Source of the DNA: JAEZRQ01 sp049294415
Lineage (GTDB): Bacteria; Patescibacteriota; Patescibacteriia; Patescibacteriales; UBA12465
Direction of reading: 5' to 3'
DNA length: 19,168 bases
Assembly: GCA_049294415.1 (NCBI GenBank)
Contig: JBAQCS010000043.1
Span: 1 to 19,168 of the forward strand
Shown here one piece after another: positions 6,487-13,481 of the stretch. A program made the position numbers and the translations under genes. How positions within the stretch are numbered: position 1 is the stretch's first letter; every line of letters starts with the position of its first letter. The notes beneath the pieces were generated by a model. That model was not told where the DNA came from. It did not search any database and was given only the letters and a program-made list of their open reading frames with translations.

Positions 6487-7038
6487 TCAACTTGCGAGGG
6501 CAGCCGGGCGACCGGAATAGAAGCCGTCATCAAGCCAGCGGTAGTACCAGTACCACTCGGAACCACCCCAGCCGAGATAACGAACGTAAAGGCGACCATC
6601 AGAGTTACGGTAAATTGTCCCCCAAAAAAAGATAGCTTTACCTTTCCAGCTTTCCGGAATAAGTTCCTGATGAGCTAAAAGGTAATCCAAAACATTGGCG
6701 TTTAAAACTGGTTGATCGACCAGTTCTTTTTTTAAGTCGTTACCAGTTATACTTCCCTTTTTCTGTTTTTTGGACAGATAAAAAGGAATGCCAGGATTCC
6801 ATTTCCATAATCCGATTTTTTTGTGCTCTACTAAAGTAAAGCCTTCAGGGATAAATGGCGCGGCATCGCAGTCGATGAGATGCTCTGGGTAAGTAATTAC
6901 AGCTTTTCCATATACCAGATCTCTTATGCCTGATAAATTTTTAAACTGTTTTAACTTAGTTACCTCTTCTGCTGTCCAACCAGCATTTTCTAAAGCGTCG
7001 CCAAGTTGATTCATGGCTCCAATTGAAAGTGTTGACAT
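6487..7038 (-). CDS. DGR target (variable) protein
   Basis: This 183-residue protein carries the diversified VR as residues 143-182. The N-terminal part (about 1-50) is helical (MNQLGDALENAGWTAEEVTK). The middle part has PFIPEGFTLVEHKKIG, FYLSKKQKKGS and NANVLDYLLAHQELIPESW. The C-terminal part begins KGKAIFFWGTIYRNSDG and runs into LYVRYL, WLD and PAALAS. Twelve residues differ from the TR-encoded form: 149, 156, 158, 161, 163, 165, 167, 171, 172, 174, 176 and 177. They now hold R, G, E, Y and D, alternating with fixed W, Y and L, as in a displayed ligand-binding surface. The fold may be C-type-lectin-like, as in known DGR targets, but I cannot show this. There is no signal peptide or membrane segment. 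ATG 7038 is chosen because GGAGG lies exactly 7 bases upstream; a TTG at 7044 abuts that site. It ends in TGA. Confidence 0.93.
   Translation of the reverse strand: MSTLSIGAMNQLGDALENAGWTAEEVTKLKQFKNLSGIRDLVYGKAVITYPEHLIDCDAAPFIPEGFTLVEHKKIGLWKWNPGIPFYLSKKQKKGSITGNDLKKELVDQPVLNANVLDYLLAHQELIPESWKGKAIFFWGTIYRNSDGRLYVRYLGWGGSEWYWYYRWLDDGFYSGRPAALAS
6492..6610 (-). repeat. DGR variable repeat (VR)
   Basis: This copy of the TR (6033-6151) lies inside the 3' end of the target gene and ends five bases short of the gene's last base. The substitutions relative to TR sense are A to G (9), A to C (3) and A to T (5, counting the + strand T to A, C and G changes accordingly), with no change at any C, G or T. 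Homology stops sharply at both ends. The last 17 bases (6492-6508), GC-rich and unchanged, correspond to the IMH-like end. Confidence 0.95.
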
Positions 7039-7059
7039 AGTCAATCCTCCTTTTTTTGT

Positions 7060-7095
7060 GTAACTCGTTCTTTATTTTTTATAAGAACCTGTTAC
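7060..7095 (-). promoter_or_regulatory. Hairpin just upstream of the target gene's ribosome-binding site
   Basis: Arms GTAAC (7060-7064 / 7091-7095) and GTTCTT (7067-7072 / 7083-7088) form a 5-bp plus 6-bp stem with a 2x2 internal loop and a 10-base AT-rich loop. It ends about 9 bases before the GGAGG site of the DGR target gene. It may tune translation or transcript stability. Confidence 0.5.
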
Positions 7096-7128
7096 TGATT
7101 ATTACTGGGACGCATCATCGTTGATTTT

Positions 7129-7178
7129 GCCACAGTAGAAAAATAGTTATTAGATGATAAGCATCTTTCTGCTGTGGC
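7129..7178 (-). promoter_or_regulatory. Large stem-loop in the leader of the DGR target gene
   Basis: Arms 7129-7141 and 7166-7178 pair over 13 bases with one non-Watson-Crick position. A smaller nested stem (GATG/CATC, 7153-7156 with 7162-7165) is possible in the loop. No T-run follows on the - strand, so it does not look like a terminator for miaA. It lies downstream of the consensus promoter and would be part of the target gene's 5' UTR. The odd pair is U-G in a + strand RNA and A-C in a - strand RNA. Confidence 0.55.
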
Positions 7179-7210
7179 TAAGTATTTTTAAAGTTCTATT
7201 TTAACAACTA

Positions 7211-7239
7211 ATCATATCACTTTTGTCAATTTATGTCAA
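7211..7239 (-). promoter_or_regulatory. Consensus sigma-70-type promoter of the DGR target gene
   Basis: On the - strand, TTGACA (7234-7239) and TATGAT (7211-7216) are 17 bases apart: a perfect -35 box and a 5-of-6 -10 box. Transcription would begin near 7204, giving a leader of about 165 nt before the ATG at 7038. It lies in the gap after miaA, so the target gene need not depend on miaA transcription. Confidence 0.7.
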
Positions 7240-7264
7240 ATATTTGATAATATACTTCATATTT

Positions 7265-8191
7265 TTATAAGAACTTCTTTATTTGCTCCTCCGCCTCTTT
7301 TAAGTCTTTAATCCACTCAATCTTCCTTCCTTGCTTCTCCCAGCGCTTAAACCAGGTTTTCTGGCGCTTAGCGAAGCGATAGATAGCTATTCCTAACTTC
7401 ATAATCATCTCTTGATACTCCATTTTACCTTGCAGATAATAAGCAATGAAACGATACTCTAAGCCAAAGGAATTAAGGCGCTGCCAACTCACACCATCGG
7501 CTTGTAAATTCTCTATCTCTCCAACCATATTCTCTTTATCTAACCTCGACATTAAACGAGCCATAATGCGTTCTCGCAAAATATCATCCGGCCAAGATAA
7601 ACCTAACAATAAAAAATTGTATTTATCCTGACGCTTAACAGGTTCAGTGCTTTCACCCTGCTCCATTATTTCAATATAACGAATCAAACGTCTAGGATTA
7701 TGTTTATCACTATTATTTAAATGAAGGGCAAATTCAGCATTCATTTTTTCGACAATTTTTAAAAGTTCAGGAGCCGTCATAGTATCCAATTCGGCTCTTC
7801 TCTTAGGATCAGGAGTTCCTTTAGTTAATTTATAGCCGTCAATAATGGCTTGTAAATACAAACCAGTGCCGCCAACTATAATTGGTAACTTACCGCGACT
7901 TAAAATATCAGTAATAGCGGCTTTAGCTAGTTTTTGATACTTAGCTAAGTTAAATTCAGTATTAGGAGTAACTATATCAATTAAATGATAAGGAATTTTT
8001 TTACGGCCCACTTGATATTCAATTAAATCCTTGCCCGTACCAATATCCATACCCCTAAAAACTTGTCGACTATCAGCCGAAATTATCTCTCCGTTGTATT
8101 TCGCGGCCAGCTTAACTCCTAGAGACGTTTTACCACTAGCGGTTGTACCTAAAACTACAATTACTTTGGGTTTTTCCGTTTTATTTGACAT
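7265..8191 (-). CDS. miaA: tRNA dimethylallyltransferase
   Basis: MiaA transfers a dimethylallyl group to N6 of A37 in tRNAs that read UNN codons. The 308-residue protein has the P-loop GTTASGKTSL (near residues 15-24), the ISADSRQVFRGMDIGTGKD block (S38-D55, including the D40-S41-R42-Q43 motif), HLIDIV, the strand PIIVGGTGLYLQAIIDG and the RLIRYIEI motif. The ending RFAKRQKTWFKRW is the usual tRNA-binding tail. The length is standard. The gene lies downstream of miaB on the same strand, with 239 bases between them. No strong ribosome-binding site or terminator was found. Its product is the substrate for MiaB, so the two neighbours act in sequence. Confidence 0.97.
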   Translation of the reverse strand: MSNKTEKPKVIVVLGTTASGKTSLGVKLAAKYNGEIISADSRQVFRGMDIGTGKDLIEYQVGRKKIPYHLIDIVTPNTEFNLAKYQKLAKAAITDILSRGKLPIIVGGTGLYLQAIIDGYKLTKGTPDPKRRAELDTMTAPELLKIVEKMNAEFALHLNNSDKHNPRRLIRYIEIMEQGESTEPVKRQDKYNFLLLGLSWPDDILRERIMARLMSRLDKENMVGEIENLQADGVSWQRLNSFGLEYRFIAYYLQGKMEYQEMIMKLGIAIYRFAKRQKTWFKRWEKQGRKIEWIKDLKEAEEQIKKFL

Positions 8192-8253
8192 ATTTGAGGT
8201 TATCTAGTAAGATATCAATGTTTTCATTAACTATATATAATTAAACAGCAGCT

Positions 8254-8289
8254 AAAGGGAATCGGTCACAACGACTTATTCCCTTTTTT
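8254..8289 (+). terminator. Terminator-like hairpin on the + strand between miaA and miaB
   Basis: Arms 8254-8262 (AAAGGGAAT) and 8278-8286 (ATTCCCTTT) form a perfect 9-bp stem with a 15-base loop. T bases run to 8289. The T-run is on the + strand, where no gene lies upstream for over 2 kb, so its use is unclear. A perfect TATAAT on the + strand at 8236-8241 lies just before it, without a good -35 box. Confidence 0.5.
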
Positions 8290-8291
8290 AT

Positions 8292-8320
8292 TTGACTTTC
8301 AACAATAAAATTGTTAATAT
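8292..8320 (+). promoter_or_regulatory. Candidate + strand promoter with operator-like palindrome
   Basis: TTGACT (8292-8297) and TAATAT (8315-8320) are 17 bases apart. The spacer holds the inverted repeat AACAAT / ATTGTT (8301-8306 and 8310-8315). It would drive the possible small RNA that follows. Confidence 0.45.
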
Positions 8321-8326
8321 ATAAGG

Positions 8327-8430
8327 GTGTAAATAGTTCTCTATCATTTGTTCGTCCCACAATGGGACAAAAATTAGCAGTAATGAAAAATGTTTTGTGA
8401 AGGCGCCTTTCCGAGTAAGGCGCCTTTTTT
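8327..8430 (+). ncRNA. Possible small RNA of about 104 nt, antisense-free, between miaB and miaA
   Basis: After the promoter candidate comes a stretch with no credible reading frame. It contains a tight hairpin GTCCCA-CAA-TGGGAC (8354-8368) and ends in a strong intrinsic terminator: arms AAGGCGCC (8400-8407) and GGCGCCTT (8419-8426) with six T at 8425-8430. This terminator faces the + strand only; on the - strand the stem is not followed by a T-run, so it does not serve miaB. No known RNA family is recognised; SRP RNA, tmRNA and 6S features are absent. It could instead be a remnant or a boundary element. Confidence 0.4.
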
Positions 8431-9747
8431 CTATCCTTCAACCGCCACGAGCTCTCCTTCTAAACATAAATCACGAGCTTTAGTAATTTTAACTTTAACG
8501 AAGTGCCCAATTAATTCTTGAGCCTTATATTTATCGCTAGTAAAGAAAACATCTTTATAGCTAGAGGTTTTACCAGCAATTTTTCCCTTCTTATTTATTT
8601 TATCTACTAAAACTTCTACTTCACGTCCAATATATTTTTTATTAGCAGCTAGTCCCGTCTTAGAAATAATATCTACTAATATTTTATCTCGTTCGCTTTT
8701 TTCTTCTCTTGAAACATTATCTTTCATTTTCCAAGAAACAGTTCCGGGACGAGGGCTATATTTAGAGCAATAGGCTAAATCAAATTTCAACTTCTTAAAT
8801 ATCTTAACAGTATTATTAAATTGTTTTTTAGTTTCCCCTGGAAAGCCAACGATAACGTCAGTAGTAATGGATACGCCTGGTTTAGCGGCTCGAACTTTAT
8901 TAATAATATCTTCAAAATGAGCTGCAGTATATTTACGATTCATGGCTGTTAAAATTTCATCATCGCCTGACTGCAAAGCTAAATGTAAGTGGCTACAAAT
9001 TTTATCAGATGAAGCAAAAGCAGTAATTAACTCATCAGTTAAATCTTTAGGATGGCTGGAAACAAAACGAATCCAAAAACGACCAGAAATTTTACTTAAC
9101 TTAATAAGCAATTTAGGAAAATTATAAGCCCCACTTTTATAACTATTAACGTTTTGGGCAATCAAAAATATTTCTTTATATCCTTTAGATACTAGTGACT
9201 TAACTTCACTAATTATTTCCTGAGCTGGACGATAAACTTCTCGGCCTCTAGCATAAGGCACGACGCAATAAGAACAAAAATTATTACAGCCATTACCAAT
9301 TGGCACACACGCGGTGTAGCCACTATCATGTTTAGGCGCAATGGCTAAATATTTTTCTCCTGACAATTCTCTAATATCATCTAAACTTAAAACCTTTTCT
9401 GGCTTAGACTTTTTAAGCAATTCAAATAAATTAGGTAATTCATTAATTGGCATAAATAAATCCACTTGGCCAATTAAACGACGCATCACATCTTTACGCT
9501 TCGATAAACAACCAGTTATAACAATAGCTGCTTTTTTATTAGTTTTACGCATCGTATTTACTAAGCCATAAACTCTATCTTCAGCCGACTGTCTGATGCC
9601 ACAAGTGGTCATAATAATTAAATCAGCCTGCTCCCAGGAATCTTGGTTTTTGTAAGAGTGCCCCTCTAAAAAAGCAGCAACACGTTCACTGTCTGCTTTA
9701 TTCATGGCACAACCAATAGTAATAATATGATAATTTTTATTTGACAT
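8431..9747 (-). CDS. miaB: tRNA-2-methylthio-N6-dimethylallyladenosine synthase (MiaB-type)
   Basis: This radical-SAM methylthiotransferase adds a methylthio group to C2 of i6A37, the product of MiaA. It has 438 residues. The N-terminal UPF0004 domain carries the three ligands of the auxiliary 4Fe-4S cluster: C13 (GCAMNKADSE), C49 (TTCGIRQ) and C80 (TGC). The radical-SAM motif is C154-NNF-C158-SY-C161, followed by VVPYARGRE. The C-terminal TRAM domain covers about 375-436. GCxMNxxDSE is typical of MiaB rather than MtaB or RimO, and the nearby miaA supports this. Its start overlaps the end of the upstream glycosyltransferase by 11 bases, which suggests translational coupling. Confidence 0.94.
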   Translation of the reverse strand: MSNKNYHIITIGCAMNKADSERVAAFLEGHSYKNQDSWEQADLIIMTTCGIRQSAEDRVYGLVNTMRKTNKKAAIVITGCLSKRKDVMRRLIGQVDLFMPINELPNLFELLKKSKPEKVLSLDDIRELSGEKYLAIAPKHDSGYTACVPIGNGCNNFCSYCVVPYARGREVYRPAQEIISEVKSLVSKGYKEIFLIAQNVNSYKSGAYNFPKLLIKLSKISGRFWIRFVSSHPKDLTDELITAFASSDKICSHLHLALQSGDDEILTAMNRKYTAAHFEDIINKVRAAKPGVSITTDVIVGFPGETKKQFNNTVKIFKKLKFDLAYCSKYSPRPGTVSWKMKDNVSREEKSERDKILVDIISKTGLAANKKYIGREVEVLVDKINKKGKIAGKTSSYKDVFFTSDKYKAQELIGHFVKVKITKARDLCLEGELVAVEG

Positions 9748-11500
9748 CTGTTTTAATAACTTTAGATATTTTATATAAGGAAAACTTGGAACCAGCTTGT
9801 TTTACTAATTCTATTTTTAAACTCTGTTTAGCTAATCGTCCATTATTTAAATAATCAACCGCCGCTGGCGTAAAAGAAAAATTAAAATAATAAACTGGAT
9901 AATATTTTAGCAACTTATAAAGCTCTGGATAATACTGCTCTTCGGTAATAGTCCCCATCACAATCTTACGTTCTGGAAAAAATACTTTATCATGATATTG
10001 GGTCATAATTACGGCGTCACTAGGCGTGTTATCTAGAACCAAGCGCCCCATTGTCCTGTCAGTTTGCATATTATAATACAAATTGATAAGCCCCTCTTCT
10101 GGGCCAAAGACTAAAAAGTTTAAAGAATTAAGTGCTAGCAAAAAAACAATGATAGCTGAGCCGCCAGACACAAGTAACTTATAACTATTATGTTTCCTAA
10201 AAAAATAAAAGAAAATTTTCAGTATCAGTTCGATGGTTACGGCTGCCAGTGGTATGGCCATTAAATAAATTGGTAACCAGTATCTAGTATAAGAATTACC
10301 AATAGTATGGCTACCACTAGGATTATCACTAAAGCGCCAAGAACCATAATATAAAATCAAAATGGCTGATAAGCTGGCCCACATTAAAACATAAACTAAA
10401 TATTTACGACGTGGTTTAGGGAAATTTAAAGTAATAAGTCCTAGTAAACCTAAAGCAGATAGTCCTGCCAAATAAGGAAACATATCCAAGACATAATAAC
10501 GGAACATCTCTAGTGATTGCCCTGGATGAAAACCGAAAAAGAAAACATTCTTAAAAACTTTATCAAAAATTTCCTGATAAGCCGGTATCTGATGAGTAAC
10601 CTGACCAACCAACTGAGCGCCTGCTGCTGAAATATCTGATAATGATCTATTCATCTCCCCGTAACCACCATACAAAGGTGAAGAATATAAAATTTGATTA
10701 TAATAAAGAGCTGGTAACAACCCCAATAAAATTCCAGCTAAAAAAACAGGTAAACGTAATAAACCGATACGTCTTAAATAAAATAAAAAGATAATAGCCA
10801 GCACTGGGGCTAACCATAATAACTCAGATGATCTAGTAATAACTGCTAAGCCAAAAAATACACCAGCTAAAAAAATAAACAACCAACCACACCACAATTT
10901 AGCAGGCAGCCGCCACTCTAAGAATTTTCTTTTAAATTTAGAATAATCTTTATCTAAAGCTAAAACCAAAAAATAAAAAGCGGTCAGGCCTAAGACGGTA
11001 AACAAAACATTATGAAACATTGAACGGACTGAAAAGTAAAAATATACTGGAAAAGTTGCCAATAAGAAAGACGACATCAAGGCAATACGACGACTAAACA
11101 AACGTTTTAACAATAAGTAGAAAATGATAATACCTAGTGCTCCGAAAAATGGTGTTAAATAAGGAATAACCGCAATAGAGGTTAGCGAAGCAATACTACC
11201 ATAAATCAAAATTATACCTAAAAAACTAACTGGCTTAAGCCAGCCATTATCACTTCTAACACTTCTAGGTCTAACTAAATCACTAACAACCGCATTAGCT
11301 GGCTCAAAAACAGACAAGTTATGCTCGGTAGCATAAAGTTTGGTAAAATAATAATTAGCAGTTTCATCAGGTGAATTCCATCTAACCAGCCCTTCTCTTT
11401 GGGTTAGAAAATTATAGGAAGAAGCGCCAATAAAAAAAAGTAGCGCAATGACAATAGCGCCTAATAGGTTATAATCAAGTTTTAACAGAATCTTTCTCAT
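9737..11500 (-). CDS. Polytopic GT-C-type glycosyltransferase (GT39/ArnT-like)
   Basis: This is probably a polyprenyl-phosphate-sugar-dependent glycosyltransferase of the inner membrane. The 587-residue protein has a first membrane helix at about 12-30, then an outer loop with SPDETANYYF. Its acidic pair D45-E46 sits where GT-C enzymes place their catalytic acidic residues. About ten more hydrophobic helices follow, and a soluble C-terminal domain (from about residue 465) has MTQYHDKVFFPERKIVMG. The pattern resembles PMT/ArnT-like family 39 proteins. The acceptor (lipid, protein or wall polymer) cannot be read. A - strand TATAAT at 11512-11517 would give a very short leader. It is followed by miaB with an 11-base overlap, a pairing that looks like packing rather than shared function. 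Confidence 0.82.
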   Translation of the reverse strand: MRKILLKLDYNLLGAIVIALLFFIGASSYNFLTQREGLVRWNSPDETANYYFTKLYATEHNLSVFEPANAVVSDLVRPRSVRSDNGWLKPVSFLGIILIYGSIASLTSIAVIPYLTPFFGALGIIIFYLLLKRLFSRRIALMSSFLLATFPVYFYFSVRSMFHNVLFTVLGLTAFYFLVLALDKDYSKFKRKFLEWRLPAKLWCGWLFIFLAGVFFGLAVITRSSELLWLAPVLAIIFLFYLRRIGLLRLPVFLAGILLGLLPALYYNQILYSSPLYGGYGEMNRSLSDISAAGAQLVGQVTHQIPAYQEIFDKVFKNVFFFGFHPGQSLEMFRYYVLDMFPYLAGLSALGLLGLITLNFPKPRRKYLVYVLMWASLSAILILYYGSWRFSDNPSGSHTIGNSYTRYWLPIYLMAIPLAAVTIELILKIFFYFFRKHNSYKLLVSGGSAIIVFLLALNSLNFLVFGPEEGLINLYYNMQTDRTMGRLVLDNTPSDAVIMTQYHDKVFFPERKIVMGTITEEQYYPELYKLLKYYPVYYFNFSFTPAAVDYLNNGRLAKQSLKIELVKQAGSKFSLYKISKVIKTDVK

Positions 11501-11554
11501 ACACCCTTAATATTATAAAAAAATACCAATTTTAGCAAGAATTTGTTATAGTTA

Positions 11555-11563
11555 TGGTATAAA
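11555..11563 (+). promoter_or_regulatory. Extended -10 promoter candidate for the 11583 gene
   Basis: TGG directly before TATAAA makes an extended -10 element, 20 bases before the ATG at 11583. The -35 region is poor. On the opposite strand a perfect TATAAT (11512-11517) faces the glycosyltransferase gene, so the 82-base gap seems to hold two divergent promoters. Confidence 0.45.
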
Positions 11564-11582
11564 AGCTAAAAGTCTCAATCTC

Positions 11583-13481
11583 ATGTCTAAAATATTGCTA
11601 AACTTAGAGGAAAAAATCTTAGCGGTGCTCAGTCTAATTATGACTTGGGGGGCACTTATTTACTATTTATTCAACCTATCTTGGTTAGGGGTTATAGCTA
11701 CTCTAATTCTTAGTTTTGGCTCTTATTATTTCATACAAGACAAACTAGATAAGCCTGAAAATCACGGACTAATTTTACTACCAAAATCTAAGATTTTAAC
11801 TTGGTGGCCAATTATTATCTATTTTTGTTTAATAGCTTCAGCTTTCTTTTTATTATTTAAAAATGTTAATGATAGCGCCCTAATTTCCCCTTGGTCAGCG
11901 TTACCTAAAAGTTTTTTCTTAATTTATTTTATAGCTACTGGTTGGTTATTTTTTATTTTAAATCGTAAATTAAAAATTGATGGCAGTAAGTGGCTGATTA
12001 GAATTCATTATTTATTAACTTTTGGCATAGCTGCGATTGTTTATAAGATAGGTTATGGTTTCGATCCTTTTATTCATGGAGCTACTATGGAACTAATTGA
12101 TAAAAAAGGTTTGGTGTTGCCCAAACCACTTTATTATCTAGGACAATATTCTTTAATTGTAATTCTTCATAAGCTTAGCGGCATCTCAATCTATTTACTT
12201 AATAAATTTTTAGTACCGGTCTTAGCAGCCCTTCTTTTACCAAGTGCTCTTTTCAAATTTTTAAAACATCGCGGTCACTCTAAAAAAATAATTATTATTG
12301 TTTTAGCCGTCCTAGCCTTACCATTTAATATTTTTATTCTTAGCACACCACAAAATCTTAGTTATCTTTGGACTTTGCTCTTAATCTTATATTCTTTGGC
12401 TGGGACTAATAGATATTTAGTAATACTTTTAGGCTTAGCTACGCTGTCTATTCATCCTTTGAGCGGATTACCCGCTATCTTGTTGATAGGTTTTTTGGAA
12501 GCCTCTAAATTAAAGGGTGCTAAACGTAGGTTGTTAGATATAGCACTGTGGCTAGGCACCGCCCTAGCTTTACCGTTAGCTTTTATTGTAAGTAGCGGCG
12601 GTTCACTAAAACAATTATCATTCTCTTGGCATAATTTACAATCAGCTCTTAAGCCACTCGCCATCTCGACTAATAGCGGTAATGTGTTATTAAATTACTG
12701 TTATTTGTTAGCTAATAACTGGTTATTTATTTTTATTGCTCTTTCAATTTTTGGCTTAATTATCTGGTTTAAAAAAGAACGTCAGGAAGTTTGGCTACTG
12801 CTTAAAATAATGAGCGCTCTATTAGTTAGCTTTTTATTGGTATCATCCCTGTCCTTTGATTTTTTAATTAGCTATGAAAGAAGCGATTACCCAATTAGAA
12901 TTATGGTGGTAATTGCACTACTGGCTATACCAGCCTGTTTATTAGCTGTAGATTATATTAATACTAAAATTGGACGAGCTGATAAAACAGAAATAATTAG
13001 TGCTTGGCTGCTAATTAGTATTTTAATTGGCTGCTCTTTATATTTATCTTATCCTAGATTAGATGCTTACCATAATTCTAAAGGCTACAGCGTTAGTGCG
13101 TCTGACGTTACAGCCGTTAAACTAATTGATAATCAAGCTACTCAAAAATATATTGTCTTAGCTAATCAACAAACTAGCGTCGCCGCTTTAAAAGAATTGG
13201 GTTTCGATAATTATCTCAAAACCCCTGCTGGAGAAATATTCTTTTATCCAATTCCTACTGGCGGACAACTATATCAATATTATTTAGATATGGTCTACAA
13301 AAAACCCGACCAAAAAATCATGCGCAGTGCTATGAATTTGGCCGGGGTTAAAGAGTCTTATTTCGTTATTAATAAATACTGGACTTTCTCTAATAGAATT
13401 ATTGCTGAAGCTAAATTACAAGCTGATACTTTTTGGAATATTAATAACGGAGAGATTTATATCTTTAAATATAGTTATTAA
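11583..13481 (+). CDS. Polytopic membrane protein, GT-C-like, function unknown
   Basis: The 632-residue protein has about 12-14 hydrophobic helices and a soluble C-terminal part (from about 495) with little recognisable content. After the first few helices lies a loop GYGFDPFIHGATMEL (D161, H165, E170) followed by KPLYYLGQYS. An acidic residue in the first large outer loop, followed by paired aromatics, recalls GT-C glycosyltransferases and oligosaccharyltransferases. I therefore suggest, without proof, a lipid-linked sugar transferase. The divergent neighbour is a clearer GT-C enzyme, so the two may act on one envelope glycan. Its stop overlaps that of the next, convergent gene in TTAA. The ATG at 11583 is chosen for its position after the promoter; no Shine-Dalgarno site is evident. 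Confidence 0.65.
   Translation: MSKILLNLEEKILAVLSLIMTWGALIYYLFNLSWLGVIATLILSFGSYYFIQDKLDKPENHGLILLPKSKILTWWPIIIYFCLIASAFFLLFKNVNDSALISPWSALPKSFFLIYFIATGWLFFILNRKLKIDGSKWLIRIHYLLTFGIAAIVYKIGYGFDPFIHGATMELIDKKGLVLPKPLYYLGQYSLIVILHKLSGISIYLLNKFLVPVLAALLLPSALFKFLKHRGHSKKIIIIVLAVLALPFNIFILSTPQNLSYLWTLLLILYSLAGTNRYLVILLGLATLSIHPLSGLPAILLIGFLEASKLKGAKRRLLDIALWLGTALALPLAFIVSSGGSLKQLSFSWHNLQSALKPLAISTNSGNVLLNYCYLLANNWLFIFIALSIFGLIIWFKKERQEVWLLLKIMSALLVSFLLVSSLSFDFLISYERSDYPIRIMVVIALLAIPACLLAVDYINTKIGRADKTEIISAWLLISILIGCSLYLSYPRLDAYHNSKGYSVSASDVTAVKLIDNQATQKYIVLANQQTSVAALKELGFDNYLKTPAGEIFFYPIPTGGQLYQYYLDMVYKKPDQKIMRSAMNLAGVKESYFVINKYWTFSNRIIAEAKLQADTFWNINNGEIYIFKYSY

Larger units (their letters stand above)
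4630..7239. other. Complete diversity-generating retroelement (DGR) cassette
   Basis: Between gatB and miaA sits a full DGR: reverse transcriptase (4630-5622, -), Avd-like accessory gene (5621-6016, +), template repeat (6033-6151) and a target gene (6487-7038, -) with the variable repeat at its 3' end, plus the target's promoter. In such systems the RT copies TR RNA with adenine-specific errors and the cDNA replaces VR, so the target protein's C-terminus is diversified. All parts are present and intact by eye. avd is inverted relative to the usual co-oriented layout. No integrase, transposase or phage gene accompanies it, so it looks like a resident chromosomal cassette. Confidence 0.95.

Noticed and set aside
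6487..6489. TGA as a recoded (Gly) codon, as in some CPR lineages
   Set aside because: No other gene contains in-frame TGA, and reading through would add only seven residues beyond the expected DGR target end.
8241..8441. 66-codon - strand frame between miaB and miaA
   Set aside because: It runs through two hairpins and overlaps the miaB end. It has no ribosome-binding site and no recognisable protein features.
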